In this document: piece after piece, positions 1-14,462 of the stretch
Numbering within the stretch: the first letter of the stretch is position 1
How the letters are laid out: each line of letters begins with the position of its first letter
Assembly: GCF_001522545.3 (NCBI RefSeq)
Contig: NC_031770.1
Coordinates: 86,839,594-86,903,593 of the forward strand
From: Parus major
Taxonomy: Eukaryota; Chordata; Aves; Passeriformes; Paridae
Length of the DNA: 64,000 nucleotides
Direction: 5' to 3'
Notes under the pieces: model-generated
The model's input: only the letters and a program-made list of their open reading frames with translations
Databases searched by the model: none
What the model was told of the DNA's origin: nothing
Translations under genes and position numbers: made by a program

Positions 1-2479
1 CAAGATTTTGATGATAATTTTGTGAAAGTAGGTTAGTCATCAGACTTAAAACTGGTATTTACTGGATTATAAGTATACTTTTTGTCAAAGTCAGAGAGGC
101 AGCACATTAGAGCTCCTGTTATTCTACACTAAGTGACCTACTTGTTTGAGGAAAACCCCACAGGATTGTTCTTTGGGTATAGACCTTTCTTTGCAAAAGT
201 AGAGTGTCAAAAAATAGATCCAGGCAGCCTTAGAACACTCTTTAGAGCACTATTTGGTGGCTCAAAAGCAAGTTCATCTATGAAGGTTTACACGTCATTT
301 TGCAGTCAGACAGTTTCTCAGATCACACACTGAAAGACAAACAATAGCACAGTGTAACATGGTATCTGGAAAGCAGTTGAGCATAAGGGCCACATTGACA
401 AGTTTTCTTTTCCTGCTTGTTCTCCCTTGACATCCCTGTCACATTGCAAAAGAAACTAAGGCTTCCATTATTTTACCCAGGCATTAAATGTAAGTTATGA
501 TTCAGCAGTTTTAGGTCACTGTTGTTTTCACAATCTTGTGTACTCAGATGCACTCAGAGAACTGCTCCTTGATTATGACAGAAAATGTGTATGCTATTTT
601 TTTCCCACAGATTGGTTGGTTGCTTTTTTAATTTAAGAAACAAAAACACATATTGATTTTCCTTGGACAACACAGATCTATACTTAAAGGTTAATCTTCT
701 GGGAAATTACTTGTATGTTTAGGCACATTTCTTCAATAGCACATTCAGTTTCAGGAAAATAATGCCTGGTTAAAGATTCAAGACAACTAAATGGAATGTC
801 CTATTGTCTTTTGCTAAGCATTATGCCACTGGCATGACAATCCTAATAAAGAAATGTCAAGTTGGTAACCAAATCATAGACACAAGGTATGTCACAAGAA
901 AGCCATCTATTCTACTTTCTATTTAGAAATTAAACATTCTTCAATGTTCTATTCAATCAACTCCAAACCCAGCTCCTTTCTCACATTTTGGTATTTAAAT
1001 TACATAGGGCATTAAGAAAGAGGATTACAGCATTAATTAAAATATGTGCACACTGAAATACAGTTGTAGCAGGATGAATAGTTAAAAATCAGGTCATAGA
1101 AGTTTCCTGTTTGTCTGGGAGACTAATAATTCTTCCATGGAAGTTGTCTTCCTGTTGGGAACAAGAAAAAAAGCATTATGAATAAAGGAAGCAGAATTCA
1201 CAGGAAGAATACAATTTAATGCAAGAAAGAATTACAGTTTAATGTAAAATTAGGGGGAAAAATGTTATCAAAGAAACAAATAATTTAGAACTTATATTGA
1301 GGTAGAAAGAATTTAAGCAAAACACAGTAACTGTCAGGGGACATTACAACCTTGCACTGATTAGGAGCTGGGTAGTTGAGTGATGGGCGAGGTGAACAAG
1401 ACCTGAACACTGTGAGCTTTGGTACAAACAGTGGATCAACAAGTGACAGGAGAACAATACTCCTGAATAACTTAGATATATAACAGTGCTTTATAAAAGA
1501 TGTCACTTTCATTTTGTGAATTAACTGAACAATGAAAATAAAATTCTTCTATCAGAAGATAATAGATCACTCTTTTGGTTTTACTAAATGACATCAATTA
1601 AGATCACAGACAAGTAAAAGTTTCTGACCATGGGAAATATTAATATTCACTACAAAAATAAGAATGTTGGATAATTACTTAATGCTTCTTAAAATCTGTT
1701 TCAATCACTGACATCTATTTCAGTCAACTTCCATCTCCATTACTATTTTAGCAGAACCTCATAAAAGAATAAATGCTGAGAAAAAAATGGCAGTTTATCT
1801 ATGTTCTTCCAATGCAGGGCATTTTCCACTTCTGTTTAAATTGTGTTGGTTTTACTATTCTTGCCATAAGTTCTTATATAAGACCATTAGAAATGAGCAT
1901 CCTGAATAATAGTTTTTTATATCATACACATTTTTCCATAACGGGTCTACATGAACATTCTCAGTGAATAATGTTATGTGACTTCTTGTGATGCTTTGTA
2001 GTATCCCATAACTCTCTATTTCCAAATTATTTAATGAGTGCAGTGCTTTTAAGTAAAGTACTACTTTTACCAAGGTATAATAAGTGTTTCTATAATGCGA
2101 GTGCTTCAAATGTGATTGAATTTCAATTACAGATTAGTTCAGGATCACATCTCATTCCATTACTGATGTTCTATGTTTGAACCCAGACCCCTAGAGATCA
2201 AACACGGGTGCTATGAACCAATTATGTCATCTTTCCATTTGAAGTGTTTCTCATAAGGTGCTGAGCACAGCCTTTCAACACCCCTCCTCCCCTCTGCCAC
2301 CCCCCAAACACATTTGAAGCCCTGTGCTTTGGTAACACTACTGCATCAATTTAAGAGTGAGACTGCCACAAACTTCGCTTTGTGAAACCTATTGTCACTC
2401 CTATGGTGTTTCTTAGTCAGGCAGATTTCTTCGGAGACCAACCCTTTTTGTGCTTTGATAGACCAGGCAATAATAATAG

Positions 2480-2817
2480 GAACTCTCCCAGTTCCTACAA
2501 GAAAGCTGGAGAGGGGCTTTTTACAAGGGCAAGTAGTGACAAGACAGGTACTACAGTGACTTTCTAAACCAAAAGAGTGTAGGTTTAGATTACCTATTAG
2601 AAAGAAATTATTCACTGTGAGAGCAATGACACTGAAACAGGTTGTCCAGCAAAGCTGTAAATCTGTGGATGTCTCATCTCAGGAAGAGTTCAAGGCTAAA
2701 CTGGATGATGCCCTAAATTACCTGATGCAGTGGGTGCTCTTCCTGCCCACAGTGGGGGTGTTGAGACAAGATGATTTTGAGAGTCCTTTTCATTCCAAAC
2801 CATTCTGTGAAATCTGG
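2480..2817 (+). mobile_element. CR1 LINE 3' fragment
   Basis: It matches the recalled avian CR1 3' region in order: GGCTTTTTACAAGGGCA, then AGAAAGAAATTATTCACTGTG, AACAGGTTGTCCAG, TTCAAGGCTAAACTGGATG and the terminal CATTCTGTGAAATCTG close to the CR1 end motif. The 89-codon open frame at 2617-2886 lies across this tail and is not a gene. The divergence suggests an old copy. Confidence 0.85.
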
Positions 2818-3824
2818 CATATCACCCTAGCAATAACATTCTATCCCTTGGCAAAGACTAATCATTTGAATATGAAAAAATATTAACTTGCTATATTAAT
2901 GATGTTTGGTTTGGTACTGAAAGTGGCAAGACACTCTTACAGGTGATGTGATTTTTGTGTACAGTGGAGACAGTTTTAGTGATTATATCCAGAATAAAAC
3001 ATATACATTTAAATTTCCATGTGTCCCTGTGTTTACATGTAAACAACATACAGCCAGCCAGCTGTCTGTGCTGCTGCTGTAGTCAATGAAAACATAGTGA
3101 AGTCACTTCTGCCGTAAAGGCAAATCAACCCTCCCTGGAGACCTGGTGCTCAAGTGTCTGTTTCAGGCTCTGCTGCCTAAGCATTCATAGAAATGCCATT
3201 GCAAATGCCCTAGAGTAGCCAAAACTTTCACAACAGCCTAGCAGATCTCTGGCAGGTCTGGTCTTCAGCCTCTAAAGCAGTGGGCCATTGACTCATATCC
3301 CTAAGGACATGAGGCCTTATGTATGTCAACTATATGGCTCTCTGAGCTAGTTCACTAATTGTACTGGTTAGGTGTTTATCAGATATTATGGGATAAAAGA
3401 AAGGACATACATTATGTTTTGCTGCATGTAGATTGCACTTTTGAAATACATTTTTATTGGCTGATTTACTATGCTTTGATTCATAAAATTAAGTGGTCTC
3501 AAAGTATACAAGTAGGATTAATTTTGATGAAATTAAACTGGAATACGTGTTCCAAAACCATATCTCTGAATGCAATAGGTTTTCCCACAGAACTAGAACA
3601 TGACTAATTTAAAGTTTAAAAAAAGGAATAGAAACATGAAATGTGTACAGTCAGAATGTAAGAATCTCAGAATCAAATTATTTGATCTCCAATTCTTCTC
3701 CTATCAGATCACATGTCTTGCCAACAGTTTGAGCCTTAGGTACCCAAGCATATTTGTTTGTTTGCTAAATTTAAATCCTAGCTTTATATACTAATACCAA
3801 GTATGCACTACCTACTGGATTAAG

Positions 3825-3862
3825 CTGAAATACTTCAATTTGAACTGAAATACTTCAATTTG
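3825..3862 (+). repeat. 20-bp tandem duplication
   Basis: CTGAAATACTTCAATTTG occurs at 3825-3842 and again at 3845-3862, a perfect duplicate with a 20-bp period. Confidence 0.95.
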
Positions 3863-4625
3863 TGAAGGCAGTGAAGACATCTTAGAGATAACAATTTTAT
3901 AGCATCTGTTTTTTGAAAAAGGTTAACAGCTTTAAGGGCTATAGACTCTGTATGTTATAATATATACTCTGACCTATACTGGACCTTATAAAAAACTTGT
4001 TGCTTCTTCCTCAGTTTAGTAATAAGGCTGTGCTTTTAAAAAAAGGTTAATTACCAGTGTTACCTACCTTCTGTTTCTAGGCATCCTTGTTTAACACTGA
4101 TTTAAAGCTGTATCAGAGAGGCAAACTGCATTCTTGATTAGTATTGATTGTTGGTGTAGTGTTGACCCAAACAGATTATAATAGGGGAATTAAGGCTTGT
4201 GTGCCTGCAAGAACAGAACCACACTCCTCAGTAACATAAAATATAAGATCAATTTACTTTGTTGGATGAGTATAGCATCTGTACAGCAGTTCCTATTTTA
4301 CAGCACACATACCCACACACACACACAGATTCATACTCACCAATGCCCCAGATCCTTTGGCATGGCTGTGTCCAGCACTATGGAACTGGAGTAGCAGGAG
4401 AGTCACTCCTGGCTGGTCCCACTCCTGGTCTTTACCTGCAGCTCTCTGTTTCAGGCTCAACCATCACTGCAGCATTGTGTGTTTGCAAACATGCTCCCCC
4501 CAAGAGACCACTGTTTTCACTACTCATTGCTTTTTCATTTCTATGGTTAGGACAATGGCCTTGCTGGCCAAGTCATCCTGGATAAATCTTCCCAAGTTTC
4601 TCCCCTTCTAAGCTAGTAAGTCATC

Positions 4626-4912
4626 ATACCCTGGTCATTGAGTCCAACTGCAAACCCAGTACTGCCAAGTCCCCCATTAAAACACCTCTCTAAGTGCCAC
4701 ATCTACTCATCTTAAAATATGTACAGGGACAGAGAACCAACCACTACCCTGGACAGCCTGTTCTAATGTTTGATCACCCTTTCAGTAAACAAATTTTTCC
4801 TAATATTCAATTTAAACCTTCCTTGTACAACTTGATGCTATTTCCTCTTTTCTCACTGATTCTTCCCACAGAAGAGACCAATACCCACAAGCAGTTGTGG
4901 GGAGTGATTCAT
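4626..4912 (-). mobile_element. CR1 LINE 3' fragment, antisense
   Basis: Reading left to right it shows the reverse complement of the CR1 3' region: CATTGAGTCCAACTGC, CAGTACTGCCAAGTCCC, TAAGTGCCACATCTAC, CTGGACAGCCTGTTCTAATG, CCTTTCAGTAAACAAATTTT and AGAAGAGACCAATACCCACA. The right end fades after 4892. Confidence 0.85.
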
Positions 4913-5128
4913 TATTTCATGCAATAAATGCAATTATTTTACACCTGCATTTTAAATGCAAAACAAAAATATAATACTTGGAAAACACTACTTACCAAAC
5001 TTTTTTCAGATCATGAAATACATTTTATATATTAATAGATTATTCTTAAAACTTTATATATTTCTTACAAGTAAATTATATATTGAACATTTCTCTGTTA
5101 TGCTAAACTTTTTCAGTTTCTGACTGTA

Positions 5129-5182
5129 AATATATATATATATATACAGTATATGTGTGCTTGTATATATGTGTGTGTGTGT
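5129..5182. repeat. (TA)n and (GT)n microsatellites
   Basis: (TA)n runs at 5129-5146 and (GT)n runs at about 5169-5182, with mixed TATG/TATA sequence between. Confidence 0.9.
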
Positions 5183-8100
5183 CCATTTATAGAGAGGAAT
5201 ATACCCCTATATTTACATGTATAGCCACATATGATTTTCATAGTAACATTTTCCAGCCATCAGAGTGATTCCGTCTTAATATTGATGTGAAGTACTTGCT
5301 GTATAGCAGAATAGAACATACAATGAAAATAGAAGCAAAACTAAGTTTTAGCATATTTTGATAGCTCATCAGTAGTCTATCATCATCACCACTTCTATTG
5401 CTAGTCACAGTCACAAGTGATATAAAAGCTCCTTCCCTGAGTACCCCAAAAAGTATCCACAAGGTCAGAGGAAATAAATGGAAGTGTTTTCTATACCCAG
5501 GTTAGGTGGCAAACAGTTTAATATTGAAGATAGAACTATATGGCCTCTTTGAATACTTAAACACTAATCTATTTGACTGTTGCTTCTATTAGCACTGCAA
5601 AATTACTAAATTAGGCTTAACCCTTGCTCAGGAGAGGATATAGTCTTGAATGATGATTGTCATCCTTTGGGATTCTTCATTACTAGCAGAATAAAACATC
5701 TGAGCAGATCAGAATACATTATTAGCTGATCAGAACAGAATCTATGAGTAACCAAGTTAAAATACATAGTGATTTATATAACTTTTAAAACATAATATAT
5801 GGTATTTTTCCTTTTTTGAGATGGAAGAAGAATGTTTAAATGTATATTATGCTACAAGCGATAACGAAAACCAGCTGAAAGTAAAAGGAAATTTCTAACA
5901 GATGTCATTATCTGTAACTGTGAGGCTTGAACAGTGATCCTCCTTGAAGCAGTAATCCTTCTGGCTGCTGAATGCAGAGTAGTGGACTTGATAGTTTTAG
6001 AAAATTAGAAAATAGAATAGAAAACATTATAGTTTTTTTTAAAAAATGAGGCTTTATGTACACAAGTTGTCTAAACAGAAATTGATAGCCTTAATAAATA
6101 AATTGTTGGAGGCAGTTTCATGATCTGCTTTGGGTTTGGGTTTTTTTTCCACAAATCTAACAAGTGAACGTCTGAAATCCCTCTGAGCTTAGAATATATT
6201 AGTCTGCAGAGTTTACAGCAAAGGTTGGATAGAAAGGAAAACAGTTCAATGCTAATGTAATTAGGGATTATGGTCCATCTTGAAATTAATTTTTTAATCT
6301 ATTGCAATATAGAACTAGATATACTCAACTCCTAGTATGACAATAATATCTTTAGCAAGTCAAAATATTAATAAGGAGTGTGAAAACGAATTTTTTCCCT
6401 GGGTATCCATATTTCATACTTGGATTGGAGTTCTAGATTTTTTGTCTTTTCTTATATTCATGATCACTATTTCTTCAGGATCAAATAATAGTTTTTTCCT
6501 CACCCATTCTTTCTTTTTAAGAAAATAAACCTGGAAACAGCTTCCCTGACAAAGAATTACTTGTAACACTTACTATTTTTCAAATGTTATTTATTACCAA
6601 GATTTAATATGATACTGAGATTGTAAAAATACAAAAATGTTGGTGAATTACTAAATTAAACCTCCTTTTTCTTTTTTTAAACTTTATATATATATTTACA
6701 TTATAATACCACTAACTACTATTTTCTGCATGGTCATGCAATCAGGACTCTTGCATATTATAACCCTAAAATATTAATTTCTGATAAATGCAAAATATAT
6801 ATGTTTTACTCTTCCATCTAAAAAAGAAGACTAAAGAATATTTATTTTTTGCTAAGCCCTGCCTTGTAGAAAACTTGAGATCCACTTCAAGCATTTTGCT
6901 TTCCCAGAAAAAGAATGTTGAATTATGAGATTAGAGTTAATACCCTGAGCAATTTTCCAGCACTTTTTACTTATACAGATTTGCACACTGTGCTTTCTAG
7001 CAAATCTCTAAACACATTTGAAATAAATGGCCTAAAACTAAAAGGACTGTCAACCCTAATCAGATTTTGAAACATCTGCAGCTTTATAACTGACGACTTC
7101 TAGATTTAACACAACTGTCTATGGAATTCTTTTTTGTCATAAAACCACAGCAGTGTCTCCTGTTTGTGTATGCAAAGGTGCTTGAGACTGATATCGCTGC
7201 TGATTTACATCTCAGCTGCATTTTACATGGTCTTTTTAGACAACTGCTGCCTAGTTTTCTGCAACTTCTTCATTCAGAAGCAAATGAAAATCCAGCATTC
7301 AATTTAGATCAAGGCATCTGGTCACAGCAACAATACATATGCTTAAACATGCACATGCACTTTTCAAGTTGCAGGCATTTGCATACATAAATCAAGCACC
7401 TGCTTGAAAAGAGGTTTCATGAATTTAGAAGATTTAATGTCTGAATATGTCCAAGTATTAAAATTTTTGAGGTGCTTTCTTAAAAATTTCTGGAGAATCT
7501 GCATAGAATATTTACTTGTAATTCATTCAGAAGTCAACACTCAGAACAGAATATAAACTCTTTCAAATGCACTTCTGATACATAGTGCTAAAATTGTAAC
7601 AGACATCTGCAAACGTTAGCATTTGTAATGGCAAATCAGTTTTCTTGTACAGAGGCGGTTTAAATATGCACACAGGTGTTGATACGGATGTAAGTGCATA
7701 TATGTATTTAAAAATGAATGGGAATTAATAATGTATACAAATAGATATAGTTTCTGCTTATGTTTTAAAAAAAGAAAGTGATTGCTCTTGAAAGATTTCA
7801 TCACTTTCCCGTTTTAGAATGATTACCCAAAGAAACCTATGTACCTGCAGGGACTTATTCTACTTTAAAAACCTGTGTGTATGCACACTTATGAATAAAA
7901 CTTTTTGTTTGCTCAAAGAGAAAAGGAACACAAAAATACGAAGTTCCCACTTTTTAAAATTTATTTGCAGTTTCTGTCTTTAACAGATCAACATTTTTTA
8001 ATGACAGTAGAATTCTACAGTAGCAAGAAATTTATTTTATCCTCATATAATATATACTTTAATTTTTGTTGACTGTTTTTTAGATATATAAATAAAGAAT

Positions 8101-8861
8101 GACACCTGTATTTAGAAAAATTAATTTTGGTTCTTTCTCAACAGAGACATTGGAATGAAAAGAGTCACAAATGTAAAACAGTGATTGCAAAGATATTTGT
8201 CAAGTCGAACTCCCAATTTCTTTTTTTTCTTCAATCAAAAAGTCTTAATGTGTATAGCCTCCATTTAAGCTTGTAAAATACCTTAGCTATTTTCAAAACT
8301 GTTCTTGGTTAACAAGTATACAAATACAAGCAGGAGTTAGGGCAGTTTGAGATATTTCTTCTTTAGAATAGAAGAGTGAAAAGTATCACACAGGTTAACC
8401 ACATTACATCTAATGAAGTTATATAGAAAATTTGAGGTGTGATGAATAGACTCTAAATAAGAGAGGAGGCACTGTGTGCACCCACGCTATCGATTGAACA
8501 GTTCTCTACAGGACATATGAACTGCCCTGGATTCAAAAGGGCAGACCTCCCAAGGAAACTTTTGTTGCTGCTATTTTCTACTATTGACATAGATGGATCA
8601 TTTCCTTCTTCCACTGAAAGCATGCTTTAAATATTAACTGGGGTTCATAAGCCTCTATGCAACTTTTATAAATCACTACTACAGAGCACAAGTTAAAAAT
8701 GCCTTCTGTGGAATATTTTTTTAAAAAGGCAGCCTGAAAACAAAAGGGATGGCTTAAACTTTCTCCTGATAATTAGTATGAGAAAAGAAGTTTTAAAATT
8801 AGAAATGATGACATATATTAATAAACATACTCAGTTCTGAATTAGTTCAGTCTTTATCGCT

Positions 8862-8888
8862 CTATTATATATATATATGTATGTATGT
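8862..8888. repeat. (TA)n/(TATG)n microsatellite
   Basis: TATATATATATATGTATGTATG-type run. Confidence 0.85.
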
Positions 8889-11867
8889 GAAAAAATAAAA
8901 TTTAAAAAAGGGTAGGAGTTTATTTATACAATGTCCCATCTAATGTTGGTTAATAATTTGCACTGCTGCTGAATTAATGTTCTATAAGGCACTATTATAA
9001 AATATAATATGTCATCATACACCAACATCAGAAATAATCAATTACTGATTATTACTTCTGATTATTCTGTGTTTATGTCAGATCAGATTAGCAAGTCACT
9101 ACAGATTCACTGAAAAAAATTAAGCTAGAGCTACATTACTTTTTGTAGAATAAAATCCTAAATTTAGATCACTCTAACTTGGCAACATGTTTTTGTTACT
9201 TTCAAAAAGGCCACCAAATGGAATGATTCCGAATTTTTATGGGATAAAGCTTTAGTTTTTTCTCACTTGTACTTTGTATAACCTTGAGTAGCTCACTTCT
9301 CTTTGACTGTGCTCCCTTTCCTCTGGCTTCATCTATTTATATTGCTAGCATTGCCTCTTATCATGTGTACAGACTCACAGATCATGAACTGGCTATTTTG
9401 ATGTTGCATTCACACAAATGATAATAACAGTGACAACAATAAATGTATCAGTGATGTTATTCTGAGCCTATAGGGAAAGAAAGTAGCACTTCAGACCTGG
9501 TTTCTTTTCCAGAGAGAAATCAGCTGGAAACAAAGTGTTTGTTAAGTCCTGTAAATATATGTATCCTTTTAAGAACTGAACAGGGTCAAGGAGACATAAT
9601 ATGCATAAAGCTGAACTAGTATTTTTTTATGGCTTGGCACATTGTATCTGAAATTATTCATTCCTGTGAAAGTCACTGTTCTAGAATCCCTGCAGTATTT
9701 CATTTCTCTTTGAGAGTCGTAGGGCAACAGCAGCAAAGTCATAGTCTTTTTAAGGCTTTAGTTCACATTCAGCCAAAGAAGTTAAATTAATGTTTTTCTT
9801 GTTGTCAGCAAGAGGCACAAAGAGAAATATATTACTTATAACTTCTATCTAGTGAAGTCTTACTGACTTCAAAGAACAAGCAGATCAGGCTTAGAAAGCC
9901 ACTTAGTTCAGCTGTGCAAGGTCCCAGCATTCTTAATTTTCTGGAGTAAAAGCGCAGTAGTATAAGGCAGGCATAAACATTGTAAAGGTTGGAGCAATTT
10001 GGGCCTTTCTGTATGGCTCACCACAGTGTCAGTCAGCAAAAACAATAAAATATGTGTCTGTGGCCTCTTTTACACAAATGGAAAATGTACTGTAGAAGGT
10101 TTGGGAAGACTGAAGTTTGGTCTGGGGTTTATATGGCAAAAAAGGGTTTGAGTTCGGAGCTGGACACATGATTTTTAAGTAATTTGATTCACTGACATGA
10201 GGAGAAAGAAGTAGGTTAATGTCATCTTCTGGCAAAACATCTCCCCAGAATGGTTATGTTTGTGGTGATCCCAGAGGATCCTTTACAAGGTCTGAACTTT
10301 ACTCAGTCTCTACTGACCTGGCTCAGCCTCAGTACAGAGTGAGGAAAAAGCAGGATATTTCTGGTTGCCATTTGGTCTGAAAACTCCTCTGGGGATGCAT
10401 GCAAGCATGGACTCAACATATATGTGCTCCACCTCCAATGTTACTTTGGGAAGGTTTCTATAATTGCAACAGAAGGTGTTTTCTCCTTCCTCAGCCTCTA
10501 CTTGTTCAAGCACATGGCATTAACTCTCCAGATGGTAAATCCAGGTAGTGCTTCAGGGTGCAGGAGAAAGGCAGAAAGGGAATTTTTGTGGCAGGTTTGT
10601 GTAGAGATTTTCCCCTCTTTAGGGAAACTTTTAGGGTAGATGTCCCATTCTCAGGTAGTTTGTGGCTTTTTTTTTTATTATTTTTTTTTTATTTTTTCCC
10701 AGATAACTTTTTACTTGCCTTTTGTCTCTCTTTTTTCTTCCCCATGTGTTCCTCACAAATTGCTTGTGGGAGTTATTTGTACTTATTTTACTTTTTATCT
10801 GCTTTTTGTGCTCCTGTTTTCTGAGCTGAACTGAGGTTGGGGACCAGGTTGCCTTGTTAGTTTTCTGTTTCATCCAGCTGCCTTTCCTGACCCCTGCAGC
10901 TGCTAAGATGGGTTATCCCTTACTCTGGGCTAGTCATGTCATGGACCCAGGCTGCAGCTATCCATCCCTTCTGGCAGTTCAGGGCCTTCCATGGCTAAGA
11001 GCTTCTCCAAGCTGCTACATGATAGTGCAATCCTGCTTGTTAGCTCTTCCCTGGCAGGTCAGCTAGTGGGGAAGGGGAGGGTGTCCCTCTTTTCCAAGTC
11101 TCCATTTTCGTCCCCCTCATTCACTGTCAGCCAATTTTTATAGTGGACAGAAACATGTCAAACTTGCTACTCATAAAATAAATTTCATTACAAGGCCACA
11201 ACACATTTAAAGACCGTTTTCCTGAACGCTAGCAGGGAATTTTAAGTTATACCTATGTTTTTCTCCCTTCTGTGAACTCGTGGTGCACCTGAGAAGTGGC
11301 TTACCTTCATGAGCAGCTATGGTGTGAAGCTTGGTCCTGCAGACTATATGACTGACTCAAAAGACTAAGGCCTGAAGAAGTTATAAAATAAATAAAAGCA
11401 GTGTTGGGTAACTTTCTTAACAGATATTTATGATAGCTCTGTCAGTGCCAGGAAAGAATGAACAAAAAATCAGGAAATCAGTTAAATCAAATGTTTGGAT
11501 TCAAATGCTGATTGCTGTTCCTGAGAATTAATCATGAGATCTTAACTTCCAATATCGCTTTCTGCAGGGACAGTGTTACAGTAGCTTCAAGTTTTTTACC
11601 TCATCAGATAAAGTCAGGCATAGCACTGCATTTTGGACTGTGGGTTGAGCTGTGGAGTGCAGTGGAACTGATTGAAGGCATGGGAACTGTCCTGTGGGCG
11701 TCATTTCATTGTCTAGAAAGGTTTGCAATCAGTGTTGGGTCAGGAAAAGGGCAACACAAAATATATAGTAGAGCCATGAACTAGTTTTATCATTCTGGTG
11801 CTCTGAATTGTCTAGTTAATATCAAAAAAACCATTAGGAAATGCAATTACAGTTGTTATATAATTTC

Positions 11868-11882
11868 TTTTTTTTTTTTTTT
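11868..11882 (+). repeat. Poly-T run
   Basis: Fifteen consecutive T. Confidence 0.9.
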
Positions 11883-12100
11883 AATGTTGGCCTTTTATTT
11901 CTTGTTATGCTCACACTTCCAATATTTCCCCATACAATAAAAGCTAATATTTAAAGTCTTCTTTATACAAAATGTGCTGTAGACTGTAACAAGCCATGAG
12001 GATGCTGATGACTTCTCTGTGAGGAGGAGAACTATGCTGCTGGTGGGGTTTTATTTCTTCTCATAATTTGGGTCTACTTGGGTTTCTTTAAAACAGCCAC

Positions 12101-12120
12101 TCACACACAAAAGTGTGTGA
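12101..12120. repeat. Perfect 8-bp hairpin
   Basis: TCACACAC and GTGTGTGA arms are separated by AAAA. It is a simple inverted repeat with no T-run after it and no known role. Confidence 0.8.
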
Positions 12121-14047
12121 TTTGCTTCAAAGTCACTTGGGGAGTGATGTCCCCAGAGGGGCATCCCCAGAGCTGAAGGTGGAATGGGGGAAGCAGTGGT
12201 CACTAGGTTCAGCATAGATGATCCAACAAAGCAAATCCAGCTTGGATCCAAACAAGCTGAGGCAAATCTTGACACCTTGTTGTGCCAGGTCAATATAGGG
12301 CCTGTATTCTACTGTTAAAAGCACAAATCACATTCATTGGAGGACAGTAGGTGTTGTGCAATTGTAATTTTCCTTCTGAATCTGAGACACACAGAGGGCG
12401 ATAACTATGGTATGGGACCTCTGGGAAAGCTGAGCACTTCTGGAAATGTACCAGGAAGCCTGATGAAATAGATTAGACTGCTAAAATGGCTCCTTGGTAT
12501 CTCTATGCATGTGACTGAATCCCACGCACAACACTATAGCTAGCAACCAAACACTAGGAAACAATAATAAACACAAGGCACTACACACTGCAGATGGCAA
12601 GAATTATACCTTTAGTGAGTGTAAATCTTCTAGAGAGAGTTTAACAAATAGAATGCACAAAGTTGAGAGATAAGGTAGATTTCAAGGTTGGAGATGCACT
12701 TTTTAGGCAGATAAGGATTTAGTCCAAGAAGATAGAAAAATAGTTGCGCTATAGTAGAAGTGTTTCAAGTGGACATGAGAACATAAATGTCAGTGGTAGT
12801 GAAAAGAGATGGATTAAGATAGCTAGTACATTATTTCTACAAAAAACTTTACAGATATAGTTTATAAATGAGCACTATATAACACCATCTTTATGGTTAT
12901 GCTCATTCAATCCATTTTGGGGTGAGGGAGTGGAAATGAGAAGAGGATTCCAGTTCTTAGCTTTAATCAGGGGCTGGGTATGATCTGTTTTCAGCAGCAT
13001 TGGTAATTAGCACAAATAGTCATTAATATTTGTAAGATACATAGGCAATGTAAGATGTAAATTTTCCCTTCTCATATGTAAATAGGTATGCTTGCCCTGA
13101 AGGGGGACATATCCTGTGTTAAGAGAAAAGAAAGATGTGAAAATATGGGCAAAAAAGTGACATTTTTTATTTCATCTAAACTAGAAATTGTATCAGTTTC
13201 TATACATGTTCATACTTACCCTTAATATCCATTTTAGTTTTCTGCTTTTCCCAAGAGCTTTACTATCTGTGCATGTGTTATGGAAGGTATGTACTAGTAA
13301 CAAAGTCTAAAGATTTTTTTGTTTCTATGCAGGTTCTTGCAATTATACAGTATAAGATGAAAATCAGCTAAGGTTCTAGTTATTGTGTGGAGCTCTTAGT
13401 TAAAAATCAGCTCTTACTTCATCCCCATTGACACCTCTACAATCTTTCCAAAAAGCTTCATGTAGTATTTATTGTTCTACGTGATTCTTCAGCAGTCATC
13501 TGGAATAAAGAATAAGTACTTTACAAATAGCACAGTCAGTAGAATGTTTGCACTCAGATGGTTCTTCACAGTTCTTTTTTTTTCCACTAATTTCTTTTAT
13601 TGTGTTTTTAGCTCTCCAAGTACTATTATAGCTTTGCCCATTCTTTCAGAAAGATAATCTGACTTTTTCTGTGGAAGTGCTGTTTTTAAGAGTTTCAACT
13701 ACATTGAGGGCAGTCAAATGTGTCCCCTGATAAATAAACTGACTTGACAGTGTTCTCTACTACTATTAAATGACACTATATGCTCTCCTAAAATGTCTGC
13801 ACCACAGAAATCACTGTGGATGCTAGTAATCTGGACAGATTGCAATATTGTCTGATCATGCTTTTGGAGAATCTAACGTAACAGGTTTGATTTTAAATGA
13901 GTTTTTCCAAGTCACTAAAGTAATTTTTTTAATATATCACAGTTTGTTCTTGATGTGGTAGTTCACCAGCCTTCTCCCCTGACCACCACTATGGGAAAAC
14001 TTCTAGTGTTTCTCACATCAGCCAAAGGAACAGTGGCAGTTATTTAT

Positions 14048-14462
14048 TAGTCATGATCTTGGACTGGTAAGCTTGTCTTATGAGGAAAGGCTGAAAGAAC
14101 TGATTACAGTCAGTTTTGAGAAAACAAGGCTTAGGTGAGAGGCTTACAGTTCCAGTATCTAAAGGGTGGCTACAAAGAACGTGGGAACTCTTTTTTCAAG
14201 GAATCACACGGAAAAGATGAGAGGTCATGAGTACGAGTTACTCCTGAGGAGATTCTGTTGGGCACATGAGGACAATTTTTCCCAATGAAAGCAATCAGCC
14301 TTCAGAATAATCTTGACAGGGAAGTGATGGATTAAGCAATATTGGGTACTTTTAAGGTTTAGCTGGACAGGGTGCTGAGGCATCTTGTCTAAACAGTGTT
14401 TTGCCAAGAAATGTTGAACCAGATGATCCTTGAAGTTGCTTCTAACTTGGTATTCTGCAAAG
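14048..14462 (+). mobile_element. CR1 LINE 3' fragment
   Basis: Order of recognisable blocks: TTATGAGGAAAGGCTGAAAGA, TTCCAGTATCTAAAGGGTGG, a TTTTTCAAGG stretch, GAACCAGATGATCCTTGAAG and a TGGTATTCTGCAA tail. This is the usual CR1 order in + orientation. Confidence 0.75.

Noticed and set aside
2617..2886. 89-codon + strand open frame
   Set aside because: It lies across the CR1 3' tail at 2480-2817. The wording is CR1 untranslated sequence, not a gene.
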